Shown here one piece after another: positions 49,199 through 61,950 of a stretch of 64,000 nucleotides of DNA; position 1 is the stretch's first letter; each line of letters begins with the position of its first letter. This DNA comes from Azadirachta indica (lineage: Eukaryota; Streptophyta; Magnoliopsida; Sapindales; Meliaceae), in assembly GCA_022749755.1 (NCBI GenBank), contig CM040448.1, positions 12,026,481 to 12,090,480 on the forward strand, in the 5' to 3' direction. The notes beneath the pieces are model-generated. The model was not told the origin of the DNA and did no database searches. It worked only from the letters and a program-made list of their open reading frames with translations. Both the position numbers and the translations under genes were made by a program.

Positions 49199-49429
49199 AA
49201 AAGTGCATTCAATCTATAGAGGTTACAGAAGTGCTTTTTCAAAACACTTTCTGGAGAAACATCTTTCAGATAATTTCCCAGGAAGCTTCAAATGTTTCTG
49301 TAGGAAAGCCTTTTTGTTTTTTTTTGAAACATCTTTCAGATAATTTCCCAGGAAGCTTCAAATGTTTCTGCAGAAAGCGTCTTTTTTTTTTTTTTTTAAA
49401 AAAAAAAAAACAAAAAGGCTTTCCTACAG
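49045..49429. repeat. 45-bp repeat in three copies plus a 28-bp perfect hairpin
   Basis: A 45-base unit containing TTTCAGATAATTTCCCAGGA and AAGCTTCAAATGTTTCTG occurs directly at 49256-49300 and 49326-49370, and inverted at about 49047-49091. Separately, 49298-49325 and 49402-49429 are perfect reverse complements over 28 bases (core GGAAAGCCTTTTTG), with a 76-base loop that includes the second direct copy and a T17/A13 stem. A rearranged foldback element is the simplest explanation. Confidence 0.8.
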
Positions 49430-50627
49430 TTTTTCATATTTTAGAGGGCAGTTATGCGTAAATATACAATCCCAACTAATTTGTGCTTTGAATATTTTAA
49501 AGAAAGAGTGTTTTTATATGCAGAGAGTTCTAAAGTTGACTTGGATTCCTCTTCACATGGATAAGGAGGCAACCAAAGCAACAAAGTAGATAAATGGTGG
49601 AAAGGGCATGTTTGGAACAAGCAGTATATGCTTTTTATTCATTGCTTTTGTTTTCTTTATTTCTAACCAATTAAGAATTTTTTCTGTTCTACATGCTGAT
49701 GCTGCAGTGATGCTGATGGGGGTAGTTCTCTATTCTTCTGCTTTTTGTGTTTCTTTATTTTCTTTGTAGCATGCTGATGCATTTCAATCCACTTGAAGTA
49801 AAGCAGTTTGCTATGACATGATATGATATATCACCCACTATCTGCCAGCAATGACAAATGACTTGATGCACATTGTTTGTATCATAATCGTCCTGGTATG
49901 ACATTGGCAATGAATTATAATATTGCAGTTTCTAGGTCAAAATTAGTAATCCAACTCTTACCATTTCCTCTTATGTTTGAGATATCACTTTCATCCTTCC
50001 CAAGATATAAAACTGGGATCAAGTGATCAAGGGCCCTCTTGTAATTACTGTGCATCAGTTTAATTTGAAAACAAACAGTAATCTAATATTTTAAAAGTAC
50101 AATTAACTTTTACCAAGGAAACTAACATTTACGTTGGATGAAGATGGAAATATGATATCCAGGGAGACAGTGCCGCAATTTTCTAATGCATGCAAGAGAA
50201 CGATACAATGGTTCAACTCATTCATCACCAAAACATCCACTTGAATTCAATTTTTCTGATACAAAGTACAAAAACATCCACTTAAAAATTCAATATTCGG
50301 ATACAAACTAATCCAATCAGAAGAATGACACACCAGTTTCATGCATTTGAACATGCTACACCAATAAGACAACAACATTAGAAAATACAAGATGACAACA
50401 GCTGCAGACACAGGAATGATCCTAATAATTAGAAGTCCTACCTAAGCCTAATAGGAGTACAACTCTGGGTTAAAAAACAGCACACTGCTAAAACCCTATT
50501 TGCCCTTAATAGATGGCCAATTTGGGTTTATTTGGTTTCTGTCGAGGTCAAGAGAACCTAAATGCAGTTGTGTCTGTAGAAAGCCTATGAAGGTACAGCC
50601 CGCCAGCATATAGAGTGCCAAACATGA
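49430..50627. other. Spacer with AHL 3' UTR
   Basis: No gene recognised. The right-hand part should contain the 3' UTR of the minus-strand AHL gene. Confidence 0.6.
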
Positions 50628-53600
50628 TCAACAAGAAACTTCACAGTTTGATTGGCTTGGACCTTTGGAATCCTCGTCAGCCGAAGATGTCTTATTGTCA
50701 GTAGCCAAGTTCTTAAGCCCCTGCATGGGGTTTAAAGAAATTGAATTGTCTCCATGGAAAGATGGAGAATTTGTGACAACTGGCTTTACTGAACTGTATC
50801 CCCCCTTCACTTCTTCTGCAGAGATCACACTGACAGTTAAAGGGGTGACAACTGGTGGAAGCTCAGTTCTCTGCTTCTTGTGCTTCTGCTCCTGCTGGTG
50901 ACCTGGCAGAAAACTGCCCACAACAACCTGACATAGAGGAAGCAATTCAGAAAGAAGGTATTTGGAGAATGAATACTCACAAGTGGCGCAAGGCCTAAAC
51001 GTGATGCAATGAGTAAATGTTATAAGACATGCAAGGTGGTTGTGTTGTTTGTTATTTACCCATGATGTTAGACTATTCACTTATTATAATATTGTAATTG
51101 ATGTAGATAATTAATACTTTTGAAATTGACAACATATACTCAATGTTACCTGCACTGGACCAGCAGCTATCAGAAAGCCAGCCAGTCCTCCCCCTACAAC
51201 ACGACCATCTGGGCCTGCCAAAGAGACACTCATTCCTCCAGATCTGCTCTTTGTTCCTCCATTATCAGTAGGCATAAAAGATCCAGACAAGGAAAGTATC
51301 TCGAACCGACCCTGTAAAATGATAACAAAATGAGTGATGGTACCATGAAATGGAGAAGAATAACTTAACCTCTTATCACGTCAAAATGGAAAAGGGGTGT
51401 CACTTAGAAAGTCACCAGTAGCATGTTTTTGTCCAAAGTTATGAATATGATACATGTTAGCTATGCTAATTTTATATTTCAAAGTTCTCACTTCATTTTC
51501 CGTTAAATGTATTGTCTACTGGCAGTAAACAGGAAAATATTGTCCGCATGGACAATTAATGATTTCTTTTACACAGCTTCAAAGTATTGCTTTGATACAG
51601 TAACTACGGACTACCATTCAAAGCCCAAAACTAGGCCAATGTAACACATGTCACACCAAATAATTCAGAGGTATAGCCTTTTTTCAAGTTTCATTTCCAG
51701 TATTTTATCCAAGAAAATTCCTTACTCTTTCAAATGTAGGGAAACATTTTTAAGAAAATCATATATAAGAAGAATGAAGGCCCGCACCTCATATGTTAGG
51801 GTGCCCCCAGAAGACGTAGGCTGACGAAGTGTAACATTTGAAATTGTACCATTTGCTGAGAGAATGCATATAGCACGAGCCCCTTGTTGAGAAAAAGACA
51901 TAACCTTCATTGTAACATCCTATAACAAGTATGATAAAAAGTTAAAAATGCCAAAAAAATTTAATCACAGAATCAATAGCAACAATGAAATTTCCCAACT
52001 CCAGAAATATTTCATCACCAGGAAAGAGTGGTAAGTCACATGAAAAGTTTATGCTAAGGCATATAAGTCAGAAAGAACCGGTTGGACATGATTCAATATA
52101 TTGATCCAAACAAATATATAATGATAAATATGGCACCGCAGACAACAAAAATGAAAGACTTATGGATCATCTATGCGTTTGCAATTTTAAAAACTGGAGC
52201 AAATGCATTTTCTTTTTGTCTTGTTTCCCTTGAATAGAAAAAAATGAGCTCATAGGCCATCACTTATTTTTAGGTCTTGATGAAACCTGAGTGTCATGGG
52301 TTGATCGTACACAAACCAATCCCTGGGGTTTTCCTGCTGGTTATATAAGTGAATAAAGGATTCTTATTTTTATTTTAGCTGGATTTATTAACTATGATGT
52401 GTTTGTTTTTTTAAAAAAAGAGAAAAGTCAATAAAGGTATGCTTCAGAACTCCACTATAAAAGAACAAAAGAAACATGTACAACACTACAAACTATGACA
52501 ATAACACCTCAAAGATAGCGCCAAGTTTTACTGGACATATATTTGAGGGTGTACCTCGCCAGCATTAACAGTGAGTACGTGCGGCGTGAAATTTGCACCA
52601 ACAAAGTATGCAATTTTGTCACCTGCACAGTAATATTTCAGAAAAGAAATCAGTACAGACCGAAGGAAAAATCACAACTCTGCATTTGCATGATTATGCC
52701 TTGAAGCCTCCAAAAATATTACAGACCCCATGCCTGATAATTTAACTGTAAAGCAAGTAAACAAATCAAACTGAGACAAAATCACTGGAAGAAATTATGT
52801 GTTTCAGTGAAAAGCCTATCGGTGAGTGATCTTTTTGTTTAATAATACTATCTTTGATAATATGATGACAAAACTTCTCTCACCCGCCTTTCTTCCTCCC
52901 CATCATAGATAGATAATTGAATATCTATATCTCTACGGACAGGAAGTGGTATTGCAATTATATTTTGCAGTATAATCTTTGACAATGTAAAAACAAGGCA
53001 TTAATCGTACCAAAAAATTCTACAGAGTGCGACATAAAGAAAATGAGTAAATGTCAAACAAAGTCTACAATTTTTTAACCTTTGAATGACTAGTGAAATT
53101 ACAAAACAAAATTAATATTAATTTTACACAATGCTGTCATTAGATTCCATTTACTGGTAGCAACTGAATTCATGATTCCCGCTCCACCAAAGACAGCTTA
53201 AGCCAGGATTCCATTATAATCTTTGACCAACATACCTAAGACATCTTTTTTCCTATTCTAAAGTTTGACCATACACTTGCAAATAATTCAATATATTTTA
53301 TGGATAAATATCTCATGCTCTCATTCACTTTTATTCTTGTTGCACCAACACCTTGCACAACTTGATTGGTGATTCTGAACACTTCTCAGCCCAGTCACTT
53401 GGTCAGAATATTTATTATATCAAATCAGATTTAGACCAATAATACAGCTAATGAGTTTATAACAGGGTGGCACCTCTAATCATCTTCTCTTTCTGTTTCC
53501 TTGTAGGATTCTGCTATTTTCCCTCAAGAACAGCAGCAAGACAAGTGTTTTGGCAAGAAGAGAAGATTCCCTCATTTTACAGTATCTTCACCAAATCAAT

Positions 53601-54364
53601 TTCTATCACGCAATGACCATTAATTCAAGATATGGGCAGGAATCAGAGATAATGGTCCCACTCCCACATCAAACCCCACAAACATCCACTAAAATTCAAC
53701 TATAAAACTAAAAATCAGAAACACCTCACCCCACATAGCCAAACTACCACTCCTAGCTTTTTACATAACTGACAACTCAAACTTTCAATAATTGCACAAA
53801 ACTTTAACATAACTTAGTTGTAATCCCCAATGTAACAGTAACATCTGAAACACATAAACAGCAACACCTCCAACATCAAATATTCTTTCAAAAGAATAAC
53901 TAAAAAACAGGAAGAACTACCAGAAATATTCCTTCACCTGGGTTCTCATGTTCCAATTTGTATGACTTCTTAATGGAATCAAGTGGCTTCCCTCTACCAC
54001 GTTTCCAAGCGGAATATTCTCCAGTCAACGGAATCGACGAGGAAATCGGCATGGGCGACAATGCCATCGTTATGGTCCCATCGGGCCCATACTTTCTGGG
54101 TCTCCCTCTTTTCTTCTTCATCTCCGTGCCGGTGCCGGTGCCAGTGCCTGTCCCCGTGCCCGTGCCCGTGGGCGTCCCTGAGACTGGGCCGTGCGCCAAC
54201 ATGCTTACTGGTGTCGGCGGAGCCTCAGCGGCAGCTGAAGTTACAACAGGCGCGGGAAATGGAGCTGGATTTTCAGTTCTTGGAGCAACCCTGAAGCTAT
54301 CTGGAGCTTCATCTCCCTTCACTGCTACCCCTGAACTTATATTATTCTCTTCTTTTCCCTCCAT
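50628..54364 (-). CDS. AHL: AT-hook motif nuclear-localised (AHL) protein with PPC domain
   Basis: Five exons on the minus strand: 54364-53938, 52622-52555, 51919-51788, 51311-51150 and 50927-50628, giving 362 residues. The N-terminal region has a Thr-Gly repeat (about 65-80) from a GT-rich coding microsatellite. AT-hook 1 is KKKRGRPRKYGPDG (83-96). A second hook-like motif, KRGRGKPLDS, is at 121-130 and is followed by IKKSYKLEHENPG. The PPC/DUF296 domain (about 144-275) includes VGANFTPHVLTVNAGEDV, SFSQQGARAICILSANG, VTLRQPTSSGGTLTYEGRFE and GGMSVSLAGPDGRVVGGGLA. AHL proteins bind AT-rich DNA through the hook, and the PPC domain mediates homo- and hetero-oligomers that act in chromatin and transcription. 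Two hooks plus an intron-containing gene fit the clade B type. The second hook is weaker than the canonical R-G-R-P. Confidence 0.95.
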
Positions 54365-55928
54365 TCATAGATCACGAAAGTAAAAACCCTAAAAAACTTA
54401 TCAGTCACTAAAACCCTATAACCCCTAAAATCTAAAAAAACTAAGCATTCAAAAACAATCTTTTACAGAGAAAAACACTAGGAGAACTCAAAAAAATTAT
54501 TTTACAACAGAAATATCAAAAAATTTCAAAATTAAAGCAAAAAATGAGCTCAACTACAAAACCAAAGGAATCCAAAAAAAAATTTACAACCTAAAATAAG
54601 AGATCCCACTTCAAAATTTCAAAGAAGTAAGCACAAAAAACTTGTTTGAGTCATAAAATTAGGAAAAAAAAAACACCCAGTAGTACAGTTACAATTCTGT
54701 GGCCTCAATCTCCAACATTGCAGAGAATGCACAGAGCTTGACTGTTGACTGTAAATTTGACTAAAAAAATTAAGAAGTTAATAGAAAATGGACAAAAATT
54801 TTGCGTTATTACTGAATTTGTTCAAGCGAAATGAATTTAGGGTTTTGCAGGAAAAGGAGAAGAAATAAATAAAGCAGAAAAAATGAAAAATTAAAATAAT
54901 AATTATTAAAATACATATATGAATTAATTATTGAGGAATTTAATTTATAATTAATATTTTAATTGCAAAATTCAAAGTATGAATTTTGGTTAAGAAAATG
55001 GTTCACGTCCGTCTTGGAAATTTAATAAAGATGAATTAATAAATGGGAGGAGATAAGAAATTTGAAATAAAAAAATAAATAAATTTGGGAAAAGAAAAAA
55101 GTTTTTTATTTTAAAATTGCAAATTCATTTGTTTAAAGCTAAAAAGAAATATTTAAAGCTGTAAAGCTAACGTTAGAGGCATGCCATTTTTCCAACCACT
55201 GACACCTTCTTTGTCTTTTCAGTTAATTAAAGTTGACTATTACAAATATTTTAAGTTACTAATTGCCCTTTTATTTTCAACAATCTACTGTTAATGCCAC
55301 TTTCAACAACTGAAATTACTAGTTTTCACTTCAGCCTTGCGCTTGCACAAGCCAATACCCCAAAGACCAAAATCTGCTTCTGCAGTTCTGCAGCTTCTGC
55401 TTCTGTTTTCCACCATTGAACATTATCCTAAACCCATAAAGAGGAAGACCAGAAAACTAGTGGAAGTGGTGGACCAAACTCAAAAGAATAATGACTTAAA
55501 AATATAAGATTAAAATAACAGCTTTAATGATTTATTCATAAAAGAATAACTGTGGAAAATTGTTTTTTACTACAAGATATTAACAATTATTGATTAATAT
55601 GTATAATTTATCAGCCGGAAGATAAGTTTACAATGAAAACAATTCAGGTTGCTGTGAAAGGTCAAAAGGATAGCAGAAAGAGGAAGCGTACTATTATTTT
55701 CTTGAGAACATTCAAAGTAAAAGCTCAAATTAAGCAGTCAACACAATCTAGTACACGTTGATAGCTCATAGACCATACACAAACCACCAGAAAAAGCCAA
55801 TTACAGTTGACTTATTCTGCTTCATTTTTTTTTATTTTTACAAAAAAAAAAAAAAAAGAGAATCATATATGGGTTCAGCCTGTAGAAACTAACAATTTGA
55901 TTCAAGTTAACGTAAACTAGCCGAAATA
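54365..55928. promoter_or_regulatory. AHL promoter and leader; MAP65-3 3' flank
   Basis: On the AHL (minus) strand the leader contains TAGGGTTT twice (54384-54391 and 54411-54418) and TTAGGGTTTTGC at about 54837-54848 read on the plus strand. The rest is AT-rich with several A runs, and the right end holds the MAP65-3 3' UTR. No gene recognised. Confidence 0.5.
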
Positions 55929-58900
55929 TTAAACTTGTATCATTGGCTTGACATAGGTTTTTGGTAGCACAAAACCAGCTCTTCTTTCCTCAAACGAGTA
56001 CTCAATCTCTTCTGCTATTTCCTCAACTTGATTGGTGCCAAAAGGGGCCGGAGCAGGAGCAGGCGCAGGTGCAGGAGTCGTAGCTGTCTGCATTGACACT
56101 GAAACTGTTGAATGTTTGAGGGGAATGGGGATTGGAATTGCCTTTGGAGACCTGTTCTCATCACACATAAATGTAGTTGTCTTCAAAGGAGTAGTGAATG
56201 ACAAATCATTAGTTGGAACTGTTTTCTGCACCGCTGTCGCCCCATGTGTACTCAAATCATCCAACAAGTTACTCATATTGGATTTTGATAATGTGGTGCA
56301 AGAAATAGGCGAAAATGGTTTCCGCATTATTGGTGACTGTGGTTCACAGGCACTAACTGCACCTAAGGAGTGTTTTCTAATAGGAACAACAGCAATGTCC
56401 AAACCTCTCCTACCTGTAAAATGGTGAATAAAAGGGTAAAATATCATCATCCAAAACAAGAAAGCGAACAACATTGTTAACAATGAGCATTAATCACTTC
56501 ATTTTTAGGCATCACAACATCAGTCTATCATGAAACTTGCTGATGAAGAAAAAAGAGTTAAACTAAATTCCCAAAACCTCAAAGGTTCTCTAGGAATGCA
56601 TGTATATTGTATACCTAAAACAGTCTATGCAGGATCTAAATCAATGCAACATGTAAGCACAACATACACTGTTCAATAAGTTTTATGATGCATCGTTCAA
56701 AGAAAAACAGAACAGATAAAATATTTGCTCTTATAGAAGGTGTAAGAAAAATGCATGTAATTTTGAAAAACTTGTAAGTGTGTGGTTCAAAGATTTTACC
56801 AGCGGATACACCTGGAAAACCATCTCCCGGATGCAGATTTGAATGGTCATTTTGGAGTGTACAGTCGATTTTCTTAACAGGAGGACGTGAATGAGGAGTA
56901 GCTTTTATGGAACTAAGTAAATCAGGTTTAGGAGTCTGAAGCCCTGCTCCTCCTCCAGAAATTCTTTTACTGCTTGCAGCTCCAGCTGAAACTCTAGGTG
57001 CTTTGCTCACACTTGGGGTTTTCGATGGGCTTCCTTTTGATCCATATAGTGCTTCTTGCTCAGCTATAAGTTGTCCCTGAAGTTTCTTCTGGTCCTACAG
57101 GAGACACAACTATAAATAGATCATAATTTGCAAAATATCAACAAGAAAAGCACCTGTAGTAAGTGGAACAATATATGTTTATCCACAATGTATAAAGAAG
57201 AGTAAAATTGCAGGTTCATACTCGTTGCCTACGGCGTTCTTGCTCCTTCTCTTGCCTTAATATGGTGTAATCTTCAAGCATAGAAAGTAGACGAACCTGA
57301 AAGTTGTACAAGGAAAGATTTCAGATTTCAGGTAAGTGACCAACTATAAGCACAAGGATAAAAATGGAACCAGTTAGGGATCTTTCCCTTCAAAAATATA
57401 AAAGTAAGTACTTACGCCATCATATAAGAACTCAACACCTCTCTCCTTTTCCCATGCGATGGTTTTTGAAGACAATGCTTCTACCATTCCTGGCCCAATA
57501 TGCTACCATTTACTACAACCAAACTATATAAATAATATATGTAGACGCAAAAAGGCCTTAAATAGATGCAGAAATATCATGGGAATAATTAACTGAACTA
57601 TTGTTAAAGATAATTTGTTTTAATCCTCAAAAAGTGACTCAGTTGTTCAATGATTCAACTAAAAATAGCAAATAATCAACAGAACCATATGTTTGGACCC
57701 AAAGTGACAAAACTGACATTCCATTGTCATTTAAATCTCAAATTGATTCTTCTACCAAATGCAATTTGTCAACTGAGATGACAAAGCATGTACCTGGAAG
57801 TTTGTTAACCAGTGAACGAGCTTTCTCGGCACGCTTGAGAGCAAGATGAGCACCTTTTCCAGCATTATATCGGTTTCCATCCTGCATAACCACCATGGGT
57901 GACAATTATGCAAAGAGATTAAGATATTATGAAATAAAATATTATAAAGAGATGGGCTACCCACCTGGTTATACTCTTCAAGCCAGCACTCCTCTTCACA
58001 TACTCCCAACCATTTCTCAACCTTTTCAAGTATTTCTTTCCTGCTAAAAGCTTCCTCTTTAATGTTAGCTATTTGAAGTTCAATCTGCTCGAGTAAATTA
58101 GCTGGGTCCATGTCTCCTGCATTCATAAAAAATATTCAAAAATCTGTGAGAATTTGAGATAAAAATAATATGATTGATGCAGTGGTATATTAGCTTAGCA
58201 GATACCAGACTCAATGGCTTCAATAGCATATTCAAATGAATTATCGTTTTCAGGAACCATGTGTGTTTTTCTGCACATCTCCTCTAGCGCTGAACTCTTT
58301 TTCAGTAGAATCTCTTTCATTTTGCTTGACTTCAACCCTTCCAACCGAGAGACTTCTGCCTCTACCTGAAAAATATATTCACCTATTCATCACACTCAAA
58401 GCAATCCAAACAGAATTTTAAAAATCCAAGAGTCCTAGGAGAAGCCGAGGATAATCAGTTTCAAATGCTAAAAACTTACATAATTAATAAAGTCCACAGA
58501 GAGAGTGTTGGGTTCAGTTATTTCTTGTTCTGAAGCAGCTATATTACAGGTAACACTCTGAAACATCTGCTGTTCTTCAATAGGAGTATCCATCAAATTC
58601 CATAGCTCTAACATGGTAGTTGCAAGATCTTGGAGCTGCCATCACTCAAATGGTCATTATGATCAAAGAGAAAGGAGAGAATTTTGAATTACTTGTCACA
58701 ATAAAATTAGAAAGGAGAAAACTTTGAATTACTAGTCAAAGTAAAACTAACATCATCTATGGATAAACAATTAAAACAATAATTTACCTTTTGCATTCTC
58801 TGTATCTTAACATCTCGTAGTTTTTGTATTGCAATAGTCAGCTGTTCAATAGTATCATCACTTATACTTCTTGGCCCTTCAGAGTTGCCGAAAGATGGAC

Positions 58901-60321
58901 GAACCTCACTAACTGTGTGCTTGAAATCCATACCAAGCACAGAGCAAAGAGAAATCAAAGTGTTTAGGTGGTCCTGGACCTGCTTCAGCCTATCACTCTG
59001 CATGCAAAGAATATTTCAGAAGTCCAAAATTGCTAAAAGATAACATCTGAAGTTTAAAAGCACAAGAAGAAAAGAAAAGAGAATCATTCAACCTTTTCTT
59101 TCTGAAGTTCATGGAGTTCTGTGTGAAATTCTTCAAGCTTTCTCAAAGACAAGTCTGCTTCGTCCACAACTATTTCAGAAGAAATGTATACTGTTGATCC
59201 ATTGATCTCATTTTTTATCATCTGTATTTGTTCTAAAACTTCTAGAAACTGGTATTTTCTGTCAGATTTCCTTCTATGAATTTCCTCCAGTTGCATAAGA
59301 ATTATCCTGAGCTCTTCCTTCAAGCTTCTTGCAGTTTGATCAGACTGAAAATGCAGGCCATAGCCCATAAGCAAATAGTTTGAAGTAGATAAAAATAAAC
59401 TAAACTTCACAAAATCATATTTTAGAAAACCAAAATAATAAAATAAATTTATAGATATCTACATATACAAGCAATTAGTACTTAAGACTGAAATCAATCT
59501 TTTAGATTTCACAAGATTCGTCTATCTTTCTAATTTTTTCATTTGGTGGCACTTTGCAAGTTAATCTGACCTAACTTTTGAGCACTTAGAAAAACTAAAA
59601 ATCATGCTTTATCACTAAAATACAAATAAAATCCACCCAAACACTTAGTTCTGCATTTTTAAAGGATCATACGGCATTCAAACTAAAACACTGACAAAAA
59701 CCGAAGCTAAATATATTATCTCTTAGCTTCTGTTTTTGTAATTCTTCACAACATTTATATGTCCAGAGTTAAACTCCTAGAAATGAGTCTTAAGATTTAT
59801 CTAAGTTATGGAACAAGTCAACATTTGACTACTGCCTATTACTCCTATAAGTGGTGGTATTATAGTCATCCCCATTATTTGCAAATTATCCATTCCAGAT
59901 GATATCACAATATCATTCCTAACCTGCCTAATATGTACTGGTCGCTCTCCCATTGCAGAACAGATAGCTGCAAGCTCTGCTTCATGGTCGGCAATGATCT
60001 GCCTAAGCTGTGCTCGACATTGATTGGCCTGATCAACCTTTCTTCTGTATACATCAAGACACTCTTGTTCAAGCTCAAGCAGCATTTTGTCCCTATCAGT
60101 GTCCGTCTCCCCCACTTCATCCCAGATTCTCTGATAATCAAAGATACTTTCTTCAGCCAGCAGTACACGAAAAATAAATTCATGGGAACAGAATAAGATT
60201 ATCCCAAAATCTAAATGTTAAGGCGCTTTCTGTGTAACGATTTATAAAGAACCTGAAGTTCATTTAGAAATGATGCACTAGCTGTCTCCACTTGCCGAGG
60301 TGGATTGGGAACATGAGACAT
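55929..60321 (-). CDS. MAP65-3: 65-kDa microtubule-associated protein, MAP65-3/PLEIADE-like
   Basis: Twelve coding exons on the minus strand: 60321-60253, 60130-59924, 59344-59093, 58997-58788, 58635-58480, 58365-58206, 58116-57965, 57881-57794, 57489-57416, 57296-57222, 57094-56800 and 56413-55929. The product is 740 residues, a little longer than Arabidopsis MAP65-3 (about 700). Conserved blocks include [74 protein letters not shown] and [20 protein letters not shown]. The C-terminus shares MAP65-3 features: [38 protein letters not shown]65-3 cross-links antiparallel microtubules at the phragmoplast midzone during cytokinesis. An Ala-Pro repeat lies near the end. The spectrin-like core is largely coiled coil. 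Confidence 0.95.
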
Positions 60322-61445
60322 GTTAAACTATTTAGGCCTGCCAAAACAATTATCTTCATTATACCAGGAAAGAGATATCATTGATTGAGTAACGACGAGG
60401 CAAACAAAAAATAATAATTAAAAAAAGAACATGATGGACGAGACGCAAATACAAATTACACAGAAACCTGAATATTAAATGTGGATTGTGGATGTTAAGT
60501 TCCAGACCGAATTTTGAAAATACAATGACGTTCCGAAATATTTGTTCACATTTATCTTCTTTTTGACATGTTGTTTTGATTTCTGTAACGTAACTATTGA
60601 AATTTGAAAGCACTAATTCACCGCATTGTCAAACTCAATTCATCAACATCAAAAAGCAAAAAAGGATTTCTTTAAATGACCAAAACGGAATAACAATATC
60701 AAATAATTGAATGGGGCCGAATTACATGCATTTTGTCATAATCTCTAATCCGGAACTAGGACAACTCTAATAAATTCGAATTTACTTTTCTTTTCCCGCA
60801 TTTTCTCGTAAGCCAAATAAAACATTGAGAAAAGGAGATGAAAACTGAGAGAGTGGGATCAGAGATCCCATGACAAACCTGAACAATGATGCGCGAGAGC
60901 TCGGGTTTTCAAAATAATTTTCCTTAGCAGGACTGAAATTTTGCGTGTTTTCCTGAGAATTTTTTTTTTTTTCCAGGAAAATGAGTATGCGAGAGTAAGG
61001 TTCCAAAAGTTGATGCAAAAAAAGTTGAGAGGGAGGAAGAGACAGGCAGACGTTTGTGGAAATTGGACCGTTAAAGAGCGTTTAAAGAGCGTTTATTAAG
61101 GTTGCGCTTTGCTGACGTGAACGTGCTTTTTAAGGAAGGTGAATCCAATTGTCAGTTTAAATGTATATGCCACTGGAAGGGTTTTGAAGAGCATTGCTGT
61201 TAAAAGAACATAAAATAAAATTAAAAAACGTGGTAAATTTTCTAAAAGTATCAAATTATGAAGAGAAAAAAAAAAAAAAGGTGTTTGAAGTATTTTGAAC
61301 GATTCTAACTCATTTTATATTTAAATTTAAAAATAGATAAACAAATTTTAATTATTTAAAAATATATAAAAAAAATGTATTTGAAACTTAAAATATTATA
61401 ACTTTTAGTACCTGCTTAATTTAACTTTTTCATTAGTTAAAAGAG
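60322..61445 (-). promoter_or_regulatory. MAP65-3 leader with 5' UTR intron, and promoter
   Basis: On the minus strand TTTTGGCAG ends at 60338, 16 bases before the ATG, and CAG|GTTTGTC gives a donor at 60878, suggesting a 541-base intron in the 5' UTR. The first exon would start near 61000. An MSA-like AACGG core lies at 61068-61072. Confidence 0.5.
61065..61075 (-). promoter_or_regulatory. Candidate MSA (mitosis-specific activator) element
   Basis: The minus strand reads TTTAACGGTCC here. The core AACGG and flanking pyrimidines resemble the MYB3R-binding MSA consensus (YCYAACGGYYA), with mismatches outside the core. MSA elements drive G2/M expression of cytokinesis genes, which suits MAP65-3. 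Confidence 0.35.
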
Positions 61446-61829
61446 TTTTTTAATGATAAAAAAATTTTTTCAAGTTCTTTGATATTGTTTAGTTGACACT
61501 GAGAAAAGGATTTTAAGAATTAAAAAAATTATTTTACTTTTACAGGAAGAAATCTAAAATTTAGCCTTTTGATAATAGAGTTTTTATATTTTTAAAAAAT
61601 GAAATTGTTTAAAATATTTTTATTTTATTTTAAAATTTTTACGTTATTTATTTAAATTAAAACATTAAAAATTTATTTATTAAAATAATTATTCAAATTT
61701 TTTAAAAAATTATTTGTGACAATTAAACGATTAATAAACTTTTATTAAAAACTTTATTTATAAAAATTTTATGGGTAAGAGATTTATTTCAAAAAACTTT
61801 ATTTAAAAAGTTATATCAAACGGACCCTT
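61446..61829 (+). repeat. Dispersed AT-rich repeat, copy 2
   Basis: Same element and orientation as 10400-10793. This copy ends TTATATCAAACGGACCC, which resembles the terminus of common plant MITEs. Non-coding. Confidence 0.75.
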
Positions 61830-61950
61830 AATATATAACTTATGTCAATAAAATCATTAATTATCAAATATAAGTGAATAAATAAATTATTAATAAACAT
61901 TAAATTGTAAAATGAAAATAAGTATTTATCAAAGATTTTGGTAAGTCTCC

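Noticed and set aside
53958..54383. 141-codon plus-strand frame opposite AHL exon 1
   Set aside because: It is the mirror of the Thr-Gly and Pro/Ala coding sequence of AHL exon 1 and shows no domain.
56032..56427. 131-codon plus-strand frame opposite the last MAP65-3 exon
   Set aside because: Gly-Ala repeat is the antisense of the MAP65-3 Ala-Pro repeat; no family match.
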